A stretch of 64,000 nucleotides of DNA from Lachancea dasiensis (taxonomy: Eukaryota > Ascomycota > Saccharomycetes > Saccharomycetales > Saccharomycetaceae). Under the pieces are notes generated by a model. It was not told where the DNA came from and did not search any database. It worked only from the letters and a program-made list of their open reading frames with translations. The stretch is from positions 1,518,010-1,582,009 of the forward strand of contig LT598457.1 in the NCBI GenBank assembly GCA_900074725.1. Direction: 5' to 3'. Shown piece by piece: positions 29,631 to 41,177 of the stretch. The position numbers and the translations under genes were made by a program. How positions within the stretch are numbered: the first letter of the stretch is position 1; every line of letters begins with the position of its first letter.

Positions 29631-29892
29631 CGTAGACTCAAACTATCGATTTTCTGTTGTCGTTAACCAGACGGAACTTAGAGGGTTATGGAAAGTGAAT
29701 TATGACTTGCTTTTATGGCCTTCCTTTCACCTTCACTTCCCTCCTCAAAGTGTATGCTGCAATAAGATGTGCAAAATTTAAGAGGGTGTGCATGAATGTA
29801 TATCATTGTTCTTTTGCCGTGCTTTCGTTGCGACTTCGTCCAATGTAAAGCCTGAGATTTTGGCATTAGAGATTTCGTGAGTGTCATAACAA
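29631..29892. promoter_or_regulatory. proximal promoter of the siderophore transporter
   Basis: The 260 bases directly upstream of the transporter start, before the duplicated unit. No exact TGCACCC is seen in this part. Confidence 0.4.
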
Positions 29893-29957
29893 GGTATACA
29901 TCGGAAGGGTCTGCGGTACTCAGACTTAAGCGAAACACGCTCACCTCTTTCCCCATG

Positions 29958-29964
29958 TGCACCC
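29958..29964 (+). promoter_or_regulatory. Aft1/Aft2-type iron-response site 1
   Basis: Exact TGCACCC, the core recognised by the iron-responsive activators Aft1 and Aft2. It lies in the first copy of the 114-bp unit. Confidence 0.75.
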
Positions 29965-30071
29965 TGATCTTAGTTGACCCCCCCTCGGTGGCAGGGTCTC
30001 ACTGCAGGTATACATCGGAAGGGTTTGCGATACTTAGACTTTAGCGGAACACGCTTACCTCTTTCCCCATG

Positions 30072-30078
30072 TGCACCC
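30072..30078 (+). promoter_or_regulatory. Aft1/Aft2-type iron-response site 2
   Basis: Exact TGCACCC in the second copy of the 114-bp unit, at the same position as in the first copy. Confidence 0.75.
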
Positions 30079-30116
30079 TGATCTTAGCTGACCCCCACTC
30101 GGTGGCAGGGTCTCAT

Positions 30117-30123
30117 TGCACCC
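30117..30123 (+). promoter_or_regulatory. Aft1/Aft2-type iron-response site 3
   Basis: A third TGCACCC spans the end of the second repeat unit and the flanking DNA. The matching place in the first unit reads TGCAGGT, so this site is unique to the distal edge. Confidence 0.65.
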
Positions 30124-30339
30124 CATTTCATTGTCAGAGAGGATAGAGCTTATATCACGACGGTTTTAGTCTTAATCATCATGTGAAAAAAAATGTGAAT
30201 TAAATTGGCCTTGGGAGAGGGCACATCCACAGGAGATAAAAGCTACAATAGTGGTATGCACATTCTGTACATTTAAATACTCGACCATTCGAGATGGAAT
30301 TGTGGGAAGTATCCAAAAAGCGCGCTCAGGTACTAAAAT

Positions 30340-30794
30340 TGTTGGGAATAATGTGAGGAAACTGATGGTGATGTTCGCCTAGTCGCATAATCAGCGTCAG
30401 GAAATATGTGACACAGTGGTACAGAATGATAAAACATAGCCGAGGCCATAAAATCGACTTACCACCTAAGGCAAGCTGAAGACAACAACTGTTGTCCAAT
30501 GGGATTGGTGACTGATATTTTATCGGCATCGTACAGTATTGAAGCCGTAATTCACGGGCAATAGAATGATCTAGAACGGGTGATTAAGAATTTTGTTGAC
30601 CAGAGTCATCGAGTGAGAATTGCATAAGTACCAGGCTTTTGTTCAGGTAACTGAACCAATTCTAATGCCTAAAATAATCACAGAGAGATAAATAGAATTC
30701 CCTAGACCCAAGTTACTCATCTTACAATGACTATGTCCGACTTACAAGGCAAATTTGGCAAGCTTTCTACTAAGGAATCAGATTCGCCTCAGTA
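30340..30794 (+). mobile_element. solo LTR of the dispersed family, forward orientation
   Basis: It begins TGTTGGGAATAATGTGAGG and ends CGCCTCAGTA, about 455 bases. It is collinear with the reverse-oriented copies at 19788-20223 and 54655-55110. No internal retroelement genes are adjacent. The flanks AAAAT and AAAAA are nearly alike but are not a clean target duplication. Confidence 0.85.
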
Positions 30795-33551
30795 AAAAAA
30801 TAAGCCAAGTGCAAGTTTTCTAGCAGAGCTTGATATATAGTCTATCGCGTGTGAAAGTGTTCTCCGATAATCTCTATTATGACCCTTCCTGTACGATCAT
30901 TCTATCCCTCAGTTGACATGCGGATTATGCTATATATTCAGCACCTATTCCATAATTAAATTATCACTTTGTACAGAAATGTCACTTTCGGTAATGTAAT
31001 TTAACGCCAAAAGATGTCATGGAACGTATAGCGCTAGGCCGCTCTGACATATTAATTGAATACTATCCTGGCCTTGATTTCATACCAGGGCATCTTTTAG
31101 CGTTGCTGAGGGAGGCTACATCAGCGTATGTAGAAGTGTAGTTTAAGCCAGGTGGTGGGTCTGCTTTATTGAAGTGAGGGATACTTGCACTCCAGAGATA
31201 ATTGAGATTCACTAAGGGCAGCACCTTTGTAAACGTAAGACATTTCTGGAGCTCAAAGTGAATATTTATTATTTCATTAAAAAGTTTCCTAAATGGGTCT
31301 CATAATTCAAGAAAGTAGCTCAATATTTGCACGCGTATTAAAAACATTAAATCAAAAGTCTCGAATTTCAAGATATCAGCTAAATATTGGGCACCAGGCC
31401 AGTCGAGGATCTTCGAGAGGCACGAGTCTATTCCAAACTTACAGTACATCATACTCTTTAACAATGAGGGCTCTATGACTTGGTCACGACGGCCTCACTG
31501 AATCTATGAGTGAGCGGCTCTCGATAATATATAGGGTAGTTTATCTACATTTCAAGTTACCGGGTACGATGCGGAGTATGTTTCACACAACATCGTGAAT
31601 TGCGCTTGTCTTACGTTCCCATGAACAAGCAACGAATCTATTACAAGCTGTAAAAATCGTGAGGTTAGACCATCGTACGCCTATTAACAAAAGTATTTGA
31701 TTTATGAAGCTCGAAGACCAATTTCATTTTCCTTCATCAAATACCATATTCATATAACTCACACACCGCAGGGTAGGCGCATAGGAATCTTTTATTCTGA
31801 GTACATAAGCCGGTAGAGGATCTCCAGAATATCGACACGTGAAGATGATCATGTGATATCCGGCTACTGCCCAATGCTTGGACGACAACTACTTGAATTG
31901 TAACCATTCGTTGTCCAAAATACTAACCTATTTCTACTGTTTACGCGTCTGACTTGACGAAGGACAATGTCTTTTACTAGGCCTTTGACAAACAGCAGGC
32001 CTCTATAGCTCTCCCAGCGGCAAATAGCTTTCTCAGCGGCAAAGTAACGGAAATTGGCAGATTTTTCACCAGTCTAACATATTCACCTGTAATCAAGGCC
32101 CCTAGGTTTCGTTGACGTTCAGGTCAGAATCCAAGTTGTGAGGCTTCTGACACCGGAAGTTTGTTTGTGTAATCGTTCGTATTGAGACCAAAAGTGAATT
32201 CTTTCAACACCAGTAATCGGGCTTGGCATTTCGGTGTAAGATTATCTTACACATACTCGAATTACGACTTCCTCAGGTAAATCTTCCCGCCAATGAAACA
32301 GGGCCCCTAAAACTTCCCCGAAGGTACTTTGGGATATCGATGAATACACTCGAGTTTTGGTATCGGGTAGCGGGCTTTGCAAGCTGATAAACTCATCTAC
32401 CTAGCTCCCGCATTTGCAGTATCTCTTCATATACGGGGCGGCCTAATAACTGAGATTTATGTATTATTTATTGGCAGAAAAGTATGTTTTTAGCTCCCAC
32501 CACCTTACTTCCTACGTGGATACTCGCCGACATTCGTATGGTTCGTTGACACCACGCCATACACCCTCAACATGTAGCGTAGCGGATTCAAGCCCCCACG
32601 TGCACTTGTCTCAGACATCTCTCTCACGTCAAAAACGCCAAATAAACGCGTGAAGCCTACTCTACAAACTATCGCTCAGTGTTAAAGGCGGACGACGGCA
32701 CTCTTCACTGATCCAAAAGTTTCCTCCAAGTTTTGGCAAAACTTTGACATCCTTTTTGACATGTCATAGGCGACTTGTCACCATAGCAATAGAACAGTCG
32801 GTTGAGGTCGCCGCGAAATCGGACGACATCGATCGCACATAGCGCTTTGTTTTCCTGCACCATGGTGGGAGCCTAAAAGTCGTACCCAGAGCCCTCCCAT
32901 TACTGTAGAAAGGCGGTCTCACGCCCCGAATTCCTGTCCATGTGACTGCTTCATTGTTCGAGAATCGATTGCAGATAAACTTTCATGAAAGATTTGCAAG
33001 ATGCAGAGATTACGAAAGCAGAGAAATAACCGACTAACAAACATTCATAGAGCGAATTCCGGTCGAGATCGTGATGAAATTTTCATTCGTTCTGCAGATC
33101 CCCCACTGCCGCGGGCAGGTAGGGAGGCATACAAGGCATGAAATGGCGCCAACTGCGTAAGTCCGTCAAGCTTGCAAGTGTCTTCCGGCTGTAAAGGAGG
33201 ACCAGAGGGAAAAAATTATCAGCCTGGGCCCTCCTTCCTGACCCTTCCAGCACAAATCGCGCACATTTCTGTGGTTGAAGTCTCTCGGGGTAGCACGTAA
33301 TGCGTCAGTCGAGATGCGTGTACGTCAATGTGCTTCTCTCTTTCTAGATGCAGCTTGTGCGTATACGGAAAATACAATACCTTCTGGAGGAGATACCATC
33401 ATCATAACAGAGGAAGGATGATATATAAAAATTAGCGCTGTGTGGTCTCCACAATGTTGGCCTGTCGGCCTAAAACTAACAAGCATCAGCAAGTAAAATT
33501 CTTAAGTCTACTTATAATACACTGAGATAGTGGACTTACCCTAAGGCACAA
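30795..33551. other. long intergenic region including the flocculin upstream region
   Basis: About 2.7 kb with no recognised gene. Frames at 31293-31478 and 32459-32653 look random. The part near the flocculin carries a TATATAAAA box at 33422-33430, about 120 bases before its ATG. Very long upstream regions are typical of yeast flocculin genes such as FLO11, so much of this may be regulatory. Confidence 0.5.
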
Positions 33552-36500
33552 ATGCTTACGCCTATAAGGGCGTTCTGCCAACTGCTGTTCGCAGTTCTCC
33601 TCGCGCAATTTGCGCAGGGTGCAACTACGGACAGTTTGGATGGTTGTAGTCCGTCAGGCACGGCTACTAGTGGATTTAGAATACAGACCGTGAGTCAGTC
33701 AGGTCTCCTTCTGTCTTCCGCTCAGGAACTGATCAGTTTCAACCCCGGGAGTTTGAATGGGGTTACTACATCTTACGCATCAAATCTTGGTCTGAGCTTA
33801 TCGCTTAGTGGTGCCGTCCAGATCGAGGGCTATTTTACTCCTACAACTTCCGGTTCCTATACGTTTACTTTAGGAAACCTTGACGCTATATTTCTGATGG
33901 GAAATCCAACCGCTTTCTCGTGCTGTAATTCTCAGGTTTACAGTACCAATGTCAGCGACATTAAAATCAATGCTGTTATCTCTCTGACCAGCAATACCTA
34001 TACCACGACTTTGACGGCAGGCGTTAGCTATCCCATAAGGGTCGTAGCTGCGGGCTTGACGTCCATTGTAGGGTTATTTTCTTACAAGGGCCCAGGCATG
34101 ATTTTCACCAGTTCAAACTTCGGTTCTCTAGTATCCTGGTATAGTGACACAGGATCATGTCCAAAAATACAGACTACCATAACCGGTGGTGTGGCAGGGA
34201 CTAAAGTTTGGTCAGGGACAAAAACATCCACTTCAACATCTACTATTCTAGCTACTGGGACGGATGGGCATGTAACCGAAACTGACGTGTATTATGTCCT
34301 AACGCCAACAACTGTAACTTTGAGAAGTTCTGTTTTGACGCCATGGGGTGGATCTCAAACATCCACTTATTCTACAAGTTTCACAACTTTGACTGGAGCA
34401 GATGGTATAAAAACAGTGGAGACCGTGTACTACGTGGAAACTCCAATAGTGAATGTTCTGAGCACGACAATCCAACCCTGGAGTGGGTCAGAGACATCGA
34501 CGTATTCTACAAGCTTCACAACTTTTACAGGATCAGACGGCAAAGAAACGGTGGAAACTGTGTACTACGTGGAGACTCCAATAGTGAATGTTGTGAGCAC
34601 GACGGTCCAACCATGGTCCGGATCTGAGACCTCGACATATTTGACAAGCCTGGCTACTTCTACAGGAGAGGACGGAAAAGAGACAGTGGAAACTGTGTAC
34701 TACGTGGAAACTCCTATTGTCAATGTTGTGAGCACGACGGTGCAGCCATGGAGTGGGTCTGAGACCTCAACTTATTCAACATCCTCACTACTCACGACGA
34801 TGGCAAGGAAACGGTGGAAACTGTATACTACGTGGAGACTCCGATCGTGAATGTTGTCAGTACGACCATGTCCCCATGGAGTGGGTCGGAAACGTNNNNN
34901 NNNNNACTTCCACCGGAACGGATGGCAAGGAAACGGTGGAAACTGTATACTACGTGGAGACTCCGATCGTGAATGTTGTCAGTACGACCATGTCCCCATG
35001 GAGTGGGTCGGAAACGTCCACGTTCCTGACAAGTCTAGCTACTTCTACTGGAACGGACGGCAAGGAAACGGTGGAAACCGTGTATTACGTTCATATTCCG
35101 TTGAAAACTCTAGAGTCGTCTGGTAGGGCAAAGACAAGTGAGCAGTTGACTCATTCTAAAGATTCATCGGCTAGTATAGGAAGTACCCAAATTGGTAACA
35201 TCACTACGCAGTCGTTCTCTTCGTTGGAAGGTTCGAAGGCGATTATATCTGATAGTGGACTTCAGATATCCAGTCAGTCTCAATCAGCTACGTTAACCGA
35301 ATCGAATTCCGATAGCTTAGGACTGAACGGCACCGCCACCAGTCAAGGTGGGACTACAGTTTCTCTCGGATCCACAGTTGTGTACTCCTCTTGGACTGGC
35401 ACTTTCATATCGACATACTCTACCGAGAACATGGTATTTAAAGGTTCGGATGGCAAGCTTACGGAACAAGCTGTCTACTATGTCTTGACCCCAACCCCTG
35501 CTTCTTTGCCTTCCGGTAGCAGATCGCCAAGCAGCTCACATTTCGAATCCACCGCTACCAGTCAGCTGTCGTTGGATCATTCTATACCTGGTCAAACTCA
35601 ACCTGACAGTTACTCCTCAATCGTGCTGTCTTCCTCCAGGTCGACAGCAACTCCCTTGTCCTCTAAAATTTCGACTCTAAGTGAAGTACCATCTGGTGGT
35701 AATTTTACCGAGGAATCGTCGAGGAGTGTAATCTCCAGTGAGCACCTCGGTTCCTCCGAGGCTACCTCACCTATTATAATCGTGGCAAGTGCATGGACTG
35801 GCACAGTAACCACGACGTATTCAACACTAACAACTTCCACAAGGGGGGCAGATGGTAAGATTACGGAAGAAGCTATATTTTACATTTTGACTCCAATCGT
35901 ACCTTCTTCGCTTTCTTTAAGCGGGTCTTTCGAAACTTCTTCGGAAAGTGATACGTTGACAGCTAGCCTCAACACACCTTCTTCTAGTCAATCCCTATCC
36001 CGAAGCATTGATTCAAGCGAACAGTTGTCAGAGGCTTCCTGTAACTCAAACTGTCTATTGTCCTCCCAAAGCCTATTATCGACAGCGACAATCGCACTTT
36101 CCGAGCCCACAGCAAGTACACAAGATTGGTATAATACAGATATATCCATGTCAACTCCGCCAAGTACCCTCTCCGTAACCAATGGCGGGTCAATCGCAGG
36201 GAATGCCACCCAAAGCGTACCTTCCGAGTCTGTTTCCTCATCATCTGAGGACACTGTACTTGCCCCTGCAATAACCGCGGGAACTCTAGGATGGACCGGC
36301 TCTGTCACAATCACATCCACCTCCTCAAGTTTGTTTACAGGATCTGATGGCAAATATACAGAGCAGAATGAATACTACATCCTTACGCCCCTTTTAGGAT
36401 CTAAATCTGCTAATATACTAACTACTGGCTCTGCGTTTTCGAGTTTGAGTTTCGAGACTGACAAGAGTCTTTCCACTGCGGCATCTATCAGTAATACCCT

Positions 36501-38109
36501 CTCTAGTGGAAGAAATGCCCAAACGTACTCCACGTACATTTACAAGCCCAGTAGCTTGCCTTCTAGTGGCAGCTTTGTCTACTATAGCAATTCCTCATCA
36601 AGTCTCCCCATCAGTGCTACAAATTCACGGCCAGTCAGGTCGGGTGACAGCATATTCTCTTCTCAAAATTTAGCCACCGAGTCTTCTGAATCCATGTACA
36701 GTCTACCCTCAGGTTACAGTACCCTACCTGGTAGCAGCTCGTCTTCCATTTTTTTGGCAGGTATTACGAGTACTTCTAAGTCAACGGGTATGAAAAGTAA
36801 TGTCCCAATTACTTCGATCTCTTCCAGCTATTATAATACAGCTGGTGGATTATCAAAGTCTGATAACAATTACAAACCAAGCTCTTCCTCAAGTAGCGGG
36901 TTTCAAAGCAGGGATACTGGTTCGATCGGAGAATATGCTTCAAGCGTGTTGCCCGTGAGCGCCAAGTATTCTTCGACGTCAGGCTTCTCATCTACAAGCA
37001 TCGAAAAAAGCTTTGTGTCAGATATTACCTCTATACTAACCCAAAACAGCAAAACCGGTACCCTAGGGCCTTCAATTACATCGTTTTACTCTAGCTTTTA
37101 TGGAAGTACGGCTGCTTTTCATAGTGTCAGCGACGCAGTATCCAGCGTTTATGCCAGCAGCGGAACTTTTACGACTTGGTCAAAAATCTTTTACAGTGAA
37201 GAAGCGACACCTTCTAGTGGGCCCAACGTGATGCATACAACCTCAGTCTCATATACACGATCGCCTTCTGCCAAAAACAGTGCAGATAATATCGTGACAA
37301 AATCTGACGCGAAACGTGGAACGAAAGAACGCAGCGGAACATTAACTTCCGCTCCAGTATCTACTGCTTCCTCGGTCGGCCCCAACGGTAGGACAACAGA
37401 CACCGATGCCTCTCTTCTTTTGACTTCAACTAAATCCTCATCAGGTAAACCCTCATCCTATGATCACTCAACAGATGGTCAAGGGTCCAGTTTGGCCCAA
37501 GTTGACGTTAGTATTTCCAGCAAGAGTACTGTGATATCTACATTAACAGTTGCAGCAACTAAGCAAGAGAAGCCTTCAGCTTCTCGAAACGATCAACAGG
37601 GGCTCAAAAATACGGAAACGACCACTTCGGCCGGCATGCCCATGCAGCGGACGGAAGATAGTGCGCATACTGCGCAAATTTCGTCTTCAATTTCCAATAC
37701 AGAAAATGCTCAAGACTCTGCAACTTTCAAAACCTCCAGTGTTTCAAGACAAAGTTCAGGAATTAGTACTGCGTCTGCTACAACGATCCTCGGGCCAACT
37801 GACACTCGAATCCACAATGAAGTCACTGGTTTAAGTAACTCCCCTGTGTCTAGCACAGGTCTTGTCAATGAAGTTGATTCAAATGCTTCACCTAACAAGA
37901 ATGACGCCGGTGCCCAATCCAGCATATTCACACCAAACAATGTCAGTGGCCCACAAGCCACCGATTCACTGGAATCATCAGGCAAATTTACAGGTAGCTT
38001 GGTTAGCTATTTCTCCCAAGCTGCTGAACCCTCAATTTTAACTTATGAAGGTCGCGCTAATAAATTAAACTTTGGTTTGATTTTCGCTCTTCCATGGGCT
38101 CTTCTGTAA
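33552..38109 (+). CDS. GPI-anchored flocculin/adhesin with Flo-type repeats (contains assembly gap)
   Basis: This is one cell-wall adhesin gene split into two frames by an assembly gap. It has a signal peptide (to about residue 23), an N-terminal PA14/GLEYA-like beta-sandwich domain (about 25-215), then a 45-residue flocculin repeat array whose units carry ETVYYVETPIVNV and PWSGSETSTY, then diverged repeats (SSWTGTF, SAWTGTV and GWTGSVT) within a long Ser/Thr-rich stalk, and a hydrophobic C terminus suited to GPI anchoring. Flo adhesins bind mannans in flocculation or attach cells to surfaces. The usual Asp-Asp calcium pair is Leu110-Asp111 here, so sugar binding may differ. The apparent frameshift at about 34790 lies at the gap edge. 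Confidence 0.87.
34200..35100 (+). repeat. tandem 135-bp flocculin repeat array
   Basis: Units of 45 codons recur with high identity; several copies are visible on each side of the gap. Such arrays expand and contract by recombination and are hard to assemble. Confidence 0.85.
34896..34905. other. assembly gap (10 N) inside the flocculin repeats
   Basis: Ten Ns are flanked by the same 97-base sequence (34799-34895 and 34921-35017), so the true number of repeat units is unknown. Confidence 0.99.
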
Positions 38110-40149
38110 ATGATAAAAAGTATGGTCTTTTTGTATATTAGAATTAAGTGTATTATTATTACTTTGTTACCAAGTTTTAAATGACTTTTGGGTCCAGCCT
38201 TTTAATGAATTATCAGCTTTTTTGACTTTTGATAACAAAACTTCACATTCTTTGTTTATTTGCTGGCAGCTCATTGTAAAAACATGAATTATGTCCATCC
38301 GCTGGATCCCATTTTAAGCCTTTGAGATTGAATAATATATGTTGAAATGACTAATTTGGTTTTTGACTATGTTTTAGTAAATCAATTGGTTAATGAGAGC
38401 CATGTCATTTCACTTGCCGTTCTCGCCTCTAGAATTAAGTCAAGGAGACTCCTTGGAAAACAGCAGCAAGTAACTTTTTAAGTGATATCAAGTGCCAGGT
38501 TCGTCACACCCAGTGAGGGCAATCAGGCTCATCCAGTGATGCAATCGGCCGACCCTCTGCCGCCTGCTGGCGACTTTATATCGAGTATATTAAGTGTTGT
38601 TGATATACGAGATCAGAAAATTACAACTGAAGAGGGCGACCGTAATAATCGTCCGTACGGTCTCAGGGTGTACATCCTATTTTTTTAAGTGAGAATTACC
38701 GACGGTGGTAATCCAGGACTGTTTTTAGGGCTTCAGGTTGCATAATAATGAACATCAAGATAATGTCAGAATAGTGAGAAGTGATACGGAGTACATCCGT
38801 AGTTGCGAAATGTACAAGATGTATAGTCAATCAATGCGAACCGAAGGAGCACCGTTTGCATATAACTGTACTGGACAGACGACTAAGTCAATTCAAAGCC
38901 CAAAGGTCTATTTTTTTTGGGTGGAATCGTTGGACTTTCTTCTTCTAAGTACCCCAGATTACTTTAGCTGGGATTTATAAAAATACCGACTCTATGTCCC
39001 AATTACGAGCTAAAATTGTGGTCCATATAGGTACAGAGACAAGTCGAGATCGCTTTATAGCTTGAAGATCTACTCTAATGCTCAGAGTAAAGACCACAAT
39101 GTCCATGAAATTATCGAACCAACGGTTTGACAAGTAGAGTACTACTGACACCAGTCCGCTCCAGCATCATGAACAAAAAAGAAACTCCACTTGGTATCGC
39201 TTGATTATATAATTTCCTTAAGCTGTTTTGCCAACAGAATAGATTCAGCCGAAAAGCTGTCTCTTCTCACCATATTTGATAGGATCATAGTATGAGGAGT
39301 GGTATCTGCGATGTAAACATCAGGTCAAGGTTGAATATTTTCATGACTTGCCACTACTTCTGAAAATTGGGGGAGTTTTCTCCAGTTTTATTTTCTGACC
39401 ATTTCTCCTCTTTGCACATCGCGCGCCAAGACATTACCAGAAAAAAATGAAAGTGCTGCACCGAATTTTGGGTTTAAACCAGGTTGAGCGTCAGACAACG
39501 CTGTCGTGAAAGCGGCCAAAGTGAGATCCAATTTTTCTTCAGTTTAGCTTTGAAGTTTTAGGAAGTCTTTGAAGCATCCAGTGGGGTTCCTTCATTTTGA
39601 CTGGTCCGAGGGTTTGTTTACAGCTGGATGCTAAATAAGCCATGAGCCTATTGAACCACTGTAGGATTCCTGCGTCGGAGGTAAGGGACATATAAACTCC
39701 GGTGCAGCAAAAGAAGTTGTCTATTACCAATTTCTAATTGAGCAAATGTATTATAATAGATGATTGAGTGTTTCTATGATTTTTCTAGAGTATCGAAAGA
39801 CAGCTGAAGACACGTTCTGGACACTTTCATGACATGTCACATAAAAACGAATCAGTGTAACCACTCTCTACGTTTATAAATAAAGAAATGTGAAGAAAAC
39901 GAAAGTAAGAGAGGATCATTTCATAGGCTCACACTTAAATTCATTTCAAAAAGGGATGTTAACTGGTAATTAACAAGGCAGCAGAAACTTTAACAGACCA
40001 CTATTGTCCCGAGTGAACTCTAAGCCTAAGCCTTCTTAGATAAAACAAAAGAGTTACAAAGACACTCCTGTCGTGACCTTTCAGAACTTACACGATTTTG
40101 AATTGCAATGTGGACGATGTCACTTCAAGTCTAGTGTCTGACGCGGCCA
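38110..40149. other. intergenic region, no gene recognised
   Basis: About 2 kb of AT-rich DNA downstream of the flocculin. Frames of up to 80 codons exist but none resembles a protein. No LTR of the family described here was found. Confidence 0.4.
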
Positions 40150-40490
40150 TCACGAGCAACATTCTCTCGTGATAATCTGCTTCTTTAGCTCTTCGAGCTG
40201 TTCCTGCAAGCTGCGAAACAGCACAATCATCATCGTTGAGGCTGTACGAGCCAGGGTCGGGCTCAAAGTGCCCAGTTCAAAGTCGCGTCTTCCCACTTCA
40301 CTCTCACTCGCGGTTGTGAAGACCAGCCCAGCATTTTTAATTTCCTCTTCAAGTACATTGTCAAGCAAAATTGGTTGCTTACCAGTAACGGCAACTTTTA
40401 GAAACTTCCTTATGCTTTATGACCGTAAAATGCTTTCAATCGTAGCATTTGATGGTTCACCATATCGAGTTCTTTCGTCTAATCAAGGCC
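40150..40490 (-). pseudogene. unidentified coding relic
   Basis: On the minus strand a continuous protein-like sequence runs from about 40470 (LDERTRYGEPS) through ESILRS, one TAA, then SIRKFLKVAVTGKQPILL and on to a helical C terminus (SLQEQLEELKKQII). The single in-frame stop and the lack of a start suggest the 3' end of a dead gene. I do not recognise the family. Confidence 0.35.
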
Positions 40491-41177
40491 AAAAGCGCTA
40501 ACGTTGTTGGAAGTAGATAATTTGTCAAGCTCCGACAACAATTACGGAACAACGATAACATTGAAGTCCAGAAGATCAGTAGATACGTCAGATTATGTGG
40601 AATTTGAGTCACTTCACCCCAATGCTAAACTCCTGGTGGCTACGAATGTCGGATTGACAGTCCTTGAATGACGTCTTTTTAGGTGTAGTGTAAGAATGTA
40701 ACCTAACAGCCGAATTGTGGGCTGCCACTAGACATGAATAAAAGAATTTCTCAAGCATTTAGTTGTACTAAGCAGAAAGTTATACTATGGACAAGCCAAG
40801 CTCTCGAAGCTTGTCATAGCGTGATGCATTTTCCGAAGACACAGGGAACAAATTATATGCACAGACACGAGCCAAGCAAACGAAAAAAAATACCTTTATT
40901 AATTGCGGGGGGAAACAATTAGGGCGTGCAGGAAGAAGCTCGAGGTATAAGCGAACAGTTGTTGGTTCCCTTGTTCATATCATTGGCGTGATAAGTGCGA
41001 GATCACTACAATGGTTCAGCGGAACAAACCGGATTGGAACCGTTCCGACCATAACTGTCAAGTGTTGAATATATGTCTGAATATTGACTATAAAATGTGA
41101 GTGAATGGTTCCTCATTCCCATCATTGCAATCAAAAGTTTTCATTCCACGCTCAATATATTGAATCAATCGAACGGT
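40491..41177. promoter_or_regulatory. maltase upstream region
   Basis: It holds the maltase promoter with a Mig1-type site at 40905 and a TATAAAA box at 41089-41095. No divergent permease gene is present, unlike S. cerevisiae MAL loci. Confidence 0.5.
40905..40910 (+). promoter_or_regulatory. Mig1-type glucose-repression site before the maltase
   Basis: GCGGGG preceded by an AT-rich run (TTTATTAATT) fits the full Mig1 consensus. It is about 270 bases upstream of the ATG at 41178. Confidence 0.6.

Larger units (their letters stand above)
29893..30120. repeat. tandem duplication of a 114-bp promoter unit
   Basis: Two adjacent copies (29893-30006 and 30007-30120), each starting GGTATACATCGGAAGGGT and ending near TCTCAYTGCA, differ at only about ten positions. 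Each copy carries one TGCACCC. The unit lies 260-490 bases upstream of the siderophore transporter. Confidence 0.92.

Noticed and set aside
32459-32653. 64-codon frame in the flocculin upstream region
   Set aside because: No similarity, no conserved motif, and in a long non-coding region.
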